This document shows positions 60,363-64,000 of a stretch of 64,000 nucleotides of DNA, piece after piece. This DNA comes from VXOZ01 sp965220045. Lineage in GTDB: Bacteria; Chloroflexota; UBA11872; VXOZ01. The stretch spans positions 2,294,001 to 2,358,000 of the forward strand of contig OZ244803.1 in assembly GCA_965220045.1 (NCBI GenBank). Direction: 5' to 3'. The notes beneath the pieces are model-generated. The model saw nothing but the letters and a program-made list of their open reading frames with translations. It ran no database searches and was not told the origin of the DNA. Position numbers and translations under genes: made by a program. Position 1 is the first letter of the stretch; each line of letters opens with the position of its first letter.

Positions 60363-61433
60363 TCAGGCGTCGGGCGACGCCGCCTGGTCTTGGAGTACCG
60401 CGGGCCAGCGCTGCACAAACGTGAGCAACAAGGTCGTGAGATTCGTCAGCGCGTCGAGGTGGGCCACCTCGAAGCCGTGCGTATTTTGGCACGGGAACGC
60501 CACCGCGGCAATGCGTCCCACCGCCGCCACTTTGCGGGCAATCGAGGCATTGGTGCCGTATGATTCGAAGGCGGCGTGCTGAATCTTGATGCCAAGCTCC
60601 TTCGCCAAGTCGGCAAAGTACCGCAGTAAATGCTCGTCGTAGACGTTGTAAGCGTCCTTGTACACGAGCACCGGCGCGTTGCCGGCCACCACGCCGTATT
60701 CTGCCGCCACCGGGGCAATCTCCAAAGCAATGTACGTGTCGCCCGGCAAAGTGCGCGCCGCAAAGGGCCCGCCACCTCCGGCGTTTTCCTCTGTGCTCGA
60801 GAATACGAGGTAGGTGTCCTGTGGCGGCGCATCGCTGGCAAGCAGCGCGGCGAGAGACACGAGGACGGCAACCGCGCCCTTGTCGTCGAGTGCGTACGTG
60901 CCTATAAAGTCGCCGATGCGCACCGGCTCTTTGCGCTGGCGGGAGACCACTACCTTGGAACCGGGATGCACGCCCTGCGCCAAGAGTTCATCCTTGCTGA
61001 GCTTGGCGTCGAGGTAACAGTCCGACCACTTGAGCTGCCGGCCGCCCTCCGAGCGGATAGCGTGGATCGGACTCTCTTCCGTCACGTGCATCGCACCAAA
61101 GCAGAGGATGGCCGGCACGACGCCCGAGTCCCCCAGGATATCCATGGGGCCTTCTCCATACTTCCATGGATACGTCCCACCCATGGTCGCGACGCGAATC
61201 TTGCCGTCATCTTCAATGCGCTTGATGATAAGACCGAGTTCGTCCTTGTGGGCATCCAGGATGAGGGGACAATCACTGGCAGCACCCGCAATCTTGACGA
61301 TGATGTTGCCGGCGGTATCCTGCCAGACCTCACTTGGTAGAGGATCGAGGTGGGCGCGCAAGACGGCATCGATCTCCCGCTCGTTGCCTACGGGAGAGTG
61401 CGCCGTTGTCAATTCTGCGATGAGGTCAATCAT
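60363..61433 (-). CDS. M42 family metallo-aminopeptidase
   Basis: Full-length relative of the truncated peptidase at the window's left end. Metal and catalytic residues: LILDAHKDELG (His), TYALDDKGAVAVLV (bridging Asp), VFSSTEENAGGGG (catalytic and metal Glu), ALEIAPVA (where family members often have Asp or Glu) and QNTHGFEVAHLDA (His). 356 residues. TET-like dodecamers are typical (family knowledge). ATG start. 109 bp downstream of mutS's start on the same strand, but more likely an independent unit. Confidence 0.93.
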   Translation of the reverse strand: MIDLIAELTTAHSPVGNEREIDAVLRAHLDPLPSEVWQDTAGNIIVKIAGAASDCPLILDAHKDELGLIIKRIEDDGKIRVATMGGTYPWKYGEGPMDILGDSGVVPAILCFGAMHVTEESPIHAIRSEGGRQLKWSDCYLDAKLSKDELLAQGVHPGSKVVVSRQRKEPVRIGDFIGTYALDDKGAVAVLVSLAALLASDAPPQDTYLVFSSTEENAGGGGPFAARTLPGDTYIALEIAPVAAEYGVVAGNAPVLVYKDAYNVYDEHLLRYFADLAKELGIKIQHAAFESYGTNASIARKVAAVGRIAAVAFPCQNTHGFEVAHLDALTNLTTLLLTFVQRWPAVLQDQAASPDA

Positions 61434-61541
61434 GTAGCGTCTTCCGAAAGAACTGTAGTGCGAAGACGTGCCACCGATTCCCCACTTCGGGGCACGGGGC
61501 TAGCTTGGCGCCACGAGCAAACACTCTCGTTGGCAAAGCCC

Positions 61542-62171
61542 TTAGAACAAGGGCAGCTTGACGGTGATAAAGCGCCGGTGAATGCTGCCGAGCGCATGGG
61601 CGGGGATGCGGTCTTCCGTCCTGTTGTTTGTCAGGCTGCCGACTACCTTAAGACTCTGGAGCTTATGCGTAAACGGATCGACGCGCATTTCGTCCCAGTG
61701 CCCTACCTTGGCGTAAACATCCCGCACGAACGTGTTGCCGTCAATCTCCGCGTCGGGCACAAAGCTGTCCGGCAGTGCCGCGGCCACCGCATCCAGGCTG
61801 CCGTCTGCCTGCGTTCGCAACACAAGCGGGATGCCCGCAATGGCGTCAACGTCGGGATAGGCCTCCAACGCTTGCCGCAGGTCGGCGAGTTCCAGCGCCA
61901 GTGTAACGGTCTTGCCGGAAACACCGCCCACGAGCGCAAGCGGCACCTGGACACGCACAATTCCCGCGGCGGAGGTGGACGGCGTTGTTGCCCTTCCCTC
62001 GCGTACCGCTTCGACCTCTATCGCTGCCGGCACGACGAGGGCTTGATCCAGGAACAACACCAGCGCCTTGACCGTACGTGAAAGCGGATCGAGAGTGATC
62101 CCGCCGAGGGTGCCAAGCGCCTCTCCGTCCTCAGCCTGAATTGGTGCGCCAAGCGCCAAGTCCATCAGCAT
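61542..62171 (-). CDS. PRC-barrel-like protein
   Basis: 209 residues. N-terminal MDLALGAPIQAEDGEALGTL and ITLDPLSRTVKALVLF form a PRC-barrel-type beta motif, and the C-terminal third repeats the theme (GNTFVRDVYAKVGHWDEMRV, then DPFTHKLQSLKVV). PRC barrels occur in RimM and photosynthetic reaction-centre H subunits, and stand-alone versions often bind RNA or membranes. ATG at 62171. Function unknown. Confidence 0.65.
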   Translation of the reverse strand: MLMDLALGAPIQAEDGEALGTLGGITLDPLSRTVKALVLFLDQALVVPAAIEVEAVREGRATTPSTSAAGIVRVQVPLALVGGVSGKTVTLALELADLRQALEAYPDVDAIAGIPLVLRTQADGSLDAVAAALPDSFVPDAEIDGNTFVRDVYAKVGHWDEMRVDPFTHKLQSLKVVGSLTNNRTEDRIPAHALGSIHRRFITVKLPLF

Positions 62172-62322
62172 TCTCCCATGGTGCCGGGATCAGCCGGCAA
62201 CGCCAGTCTCTCATTGCTCATGCGTCGGATTGAAGCCATTGTAGCGGAATAAAGCGCTGCTGACTAGCATTGATAATGGGCCGCGGCACCGGCTACTCGT
62301 TGCACTTGCCGCGCACCAATCG

Positions 62323-62742
62323 CTACCGGGGAATGGTCAGCGCCATGCTTACTACAAACCCGATGAGCAAGCCCCACCAGCGCCAGTCCGGCGGGTGCCA
62401 ATTGCCCTTACGCCGGGTCTCAGTCCACGCGAACGCGCCAAAGTGCGTCAGACCCATCAGGAGCAGTGCGAACCATGCCCACCAGTGGCCGTCGCGGATA
62501 CCCCAGAAAGCCAGCGCCCACCACGCCACTCCCATGATGAGCACGTGCATGGCAATGTGACGCGAAAAGGCCCGCACCTCCGGGATGTCGCTTGCTGCGA
62601 GGCGGGGCGCGAGACCCTTTCCGTACGGCCCATAGCCGTAGAAGGTGGCAACGGTGAGCGAAAAGTGGATGCCCGCGCCCACGAGCAGCAGCAGCCAACC
62701 GAGGCTAAAGAGGCTCAGAATTGGCTCCACTTCGGTTGCCAT
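62323..62742 (-). CDS. Hypothetical four-helix membrane protein
   Basis: 139 residues. Four predicted helices: FSLGWLLLLVGAGIHFSLTV, HVLIMGVAWWALAFWGI, WWAWFALLLMGLTHFGAFAW and WWGLLIGFVVSMALTI. Short charged loops; tryptophan-rich. Not recognised. ATG at 62742 with GGGAG about 10 bp upstream; a longer frame to 62787 is less likely. Confidence 0.65.
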   Translation of the reverse strand: MATEVEPILSLFSLGWLLLLVGAGIHFSLTVATFYGYGPYGKGLAPRLAASDIPEVRAFSRHIAMHVLIMGVAWWALAFWGIRDGHWWAWFALLLMGLTHFGAFAWTETRRKGNWHPPDWRWWGLLIGFVVSMALTIPR

Positions 62743-62897
62743 CCGCGATTTCTCCCCACGCGGTCCCGGTTCAGTCGGGACCCACACCTCTTACTACCGC
62801 TGCCAGCCACGACCTCGTGCATGCCTTGCCCAATGCCGGGAGCGAGCGATGAAGTCTCTGCTTTGCGATTATTCAGACAGAACCTAATAGGGCACAC

Positions 62898-64000
62898 TCA
62901 CACCAGCGCGCGCCGCTCCCGCTGATGGCGCGTTTCCGGGACAAACCACGCCAGGTTGCCTGCCGCCAAGACTCCGACTCCGGCCAAGACGATGGCCGCT
63001 AGGCCAAGGCCCGTAAGGTCTGCCACGGCGCCCACGACCAACGGACCGCCCGTATTCCCACCGTCGCCAATCAGCCGCCACAAGCCGAGGAATTCGCCCA
63101 TGGCATCGCGCGGCGCAAGGTCGCTCCCCAAAGTCATCATGGTGCCCGAGCCGAGACCGTTACCCAGCCCCATGATAGCAGCAGCAGCGAGCAGCGAAGT
63201 GTAGCCTGCGGTTAGCGGCACCATGGCCATGCCCGCACCAAGGATAATCATCGAGGGAACGGACGCCCACTTGCGCCCCAGGCGGTCTTGCAGCAGCCCG
63301 GCGATACCGAACAGGGACATATCGATGGCTGCGGACACCGTGATAATCACCCCGACGGCGGTAAGGTCCAGACCCAGCACGGTGCCGCCATAGAGCGGCA
63401 CGATAATGTCGCGTCCGGCACGGATCATCTGCGCGAGGATTTGTGCGCTGCCGGCCGCGAAGAGATCGCGTCGATACGTAGCCACGATCCGCGCCATGGT
63501 GCGCCAGTGCGGGCGGCGATGCTCGCTACTCTTTGCCGTGCGGGATTCCGGCACATAGAAGAGGGTGATAATGAGGGCCACGCCCGTCAATGCCGCTGCG
63601 AGCAGAAACGGCATACGCAGCCCCAGTGAGGCCGCCACGTAGCCACCGATCGCGGGACTGGCGAACACGCCGATGCGGCTGACGCCGCCGAACGCCGACA
63701 GGGCCCGGCCCCGCACTTCCAAGGGAATGATTTCCGATATGTATGCCATGCGGGAGAGCATCCACATCGCCGTGCCGCCGCCGGAGATGAGGCGCAGAAG
63801 CACAAGAATGGTGAAGTTCTCGATGAGGCCCATCAGAACCAAGGAACCGCAGGCAAGACTCACCCCAAGCAGCATCACCTTGCGGCTGCCAAGGCGCTCG
63901 AGCATCACGCCAGATGGGAGGTCCATGGCCAGCGTACCGATGCCCTTTGCGGCAACCGCCAAGCTCACCAAGCTGAACGATACGCCAAAGGTCGTGGCAT
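62898..64000 (-). CDS. MFS transporter, 5' end cut by window edge
   Basis: Major facilitator permease, probably an efflux or uptake carrier of unknown substrate. About ten helices are visible. The loop 2-3 motif GVMLERLGSRKVMLLG and the mirrored loop 8-9 motif LLQDRLGRKWASV are intact. The frame continues without a stop to the window end (reading ATTFGVSFSLVSL before the TTG at 63971), so the first helix and true start lie outside. Confidence 0.9.
   Translation of the reverse strand, partial: ATTFGVSFSLVSLAVAAKGIGTLAMDLPSGVMLERLGSRKVMLLGVSLACGSLVLMGLIENFTILVLLRLISGGGTAMWMLSRMAYISEIIPLEVRGRALSAFGGVSRIGVFASPAIGGYVAASLGLRMPFLLAAALTGVALIITLFYVPESRTAKSSEHRRPHWRTMARIVATYRRDLFAAGSAQILAQMIRAGRDIIVPLYGGTVLGLDLTAVGVIITVSAAIDMSLFGIAGLLQDRLGRKWASVPSMIILGAGMAMVPLTAGYTSLLAAAAIMGLGNGLGSGTMMTLGSDLAPRDAMGEFLGLWRLIGDGGNTGGPLVVGAVADLTGLGLAAIVLAGVGVLAAGNLAWFVPETRHQRERRALV

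Noticed and set aside
1..64000. tRNA or rRNA genes
   Set aside because: I looked for T-loop and acceptor patterns and rRNA signatures by eye and recognised none; a covariance-model search would settle this.

Overview
The window looks like a bacterial chromosome with fairly high G+C and long operons. The genes include a B12-dependent class II ribonucleotide reductase with a C-terminal zinc ribbon, a sulfatase, a ceramidase-like hydrolase, amidohydrolases, xylose-isomerase-like TIM barrels, two DegT aminotransferases and a glycine-betaine type ABC importer. Short palindromic repeats are abundant. This mix fits a heterotrophic Chloroflexota-type bacterium (SAR202 or sponge-associated lineages are plausible). 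That placement is inference from gene style; no rRNA, and no tRNA that I could recognise, is present.

Layout. 1-11 kb: a truncated M42 peptidase, a HAMP histidine kinase, topA, a DegT aminotransferase, a MidA-type methyltransferase, an IlvD/Edd dehydratase coupled to an AlkX/YcaQ DNA glycosylase, and OsmC. 11.6-19.7 kb: catabolic genes (ceramidase-like hydrolase, two amidohydrolases, sugar isomerase, sulfatase) separated by dense repeat islands. 19.8-23.3 kb: a complete ProXWV/OpuA-like operon. 23.5-25.3 kb: a SelW-like selenoprotein gene with an in-frame TGA, a REP-associated transposase, and an antitoxin followed by a wrecked VapC toxin. 25.4-28 kb: nrdJ behind a near-consensus promoter with NrdR-like boxes. 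28.5-35 kb: two membrane proteins, a 32-bp tandem repeat, and a tandem-AAA+ ATPase/VWA protein pair. 35-43 kb: nfo, a Cof-type phosphatase, tsaC, a Nudix hydrolase, proA, a LysM lipoprotein, duplicated histidine phosphatases and dcd. 43-51.6 kb: an APH-like kinase, DegT, a Cys-rich mini membrane protein, a rhomboid with a SAF-like tail, a SHOCT protein, and a response regulator/histidine kinase/response regulator group. 52-57 kb: a minus-strand catabolic operon (isochorismatase-like hydrolase, Gfo/Idh oxidoreductase, sugar isomerase, cytidylate-kinase-like protein) and a glycosidase-like protein. 57.6-64 kb: mutS, a second M42 peptidase, a PRC-barrel protein, a membrane protein and a truncated MFS transporter.

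Most notable points. (1) The SelW-like gene at 23526-23762 has a CxxU motif and a SECIS-like hairpin, and it is invisible to standard ORF calling. (2) A tandem-AAA+/VWA pair with altered Walker B motifs may be a MoxR/midasin-like machine of unknown substrate. (3) The same palindrome that fills the intergenic islands is also inserted in frame in the midA-like gene, and a RAYT transposase that carries palindromes inside its own coding region lies in the same window. (4) Palindrome-derived tandem arrays have periods of 124 and 33 bp, and a separate minisatellite has a period of exactly 32 bp.
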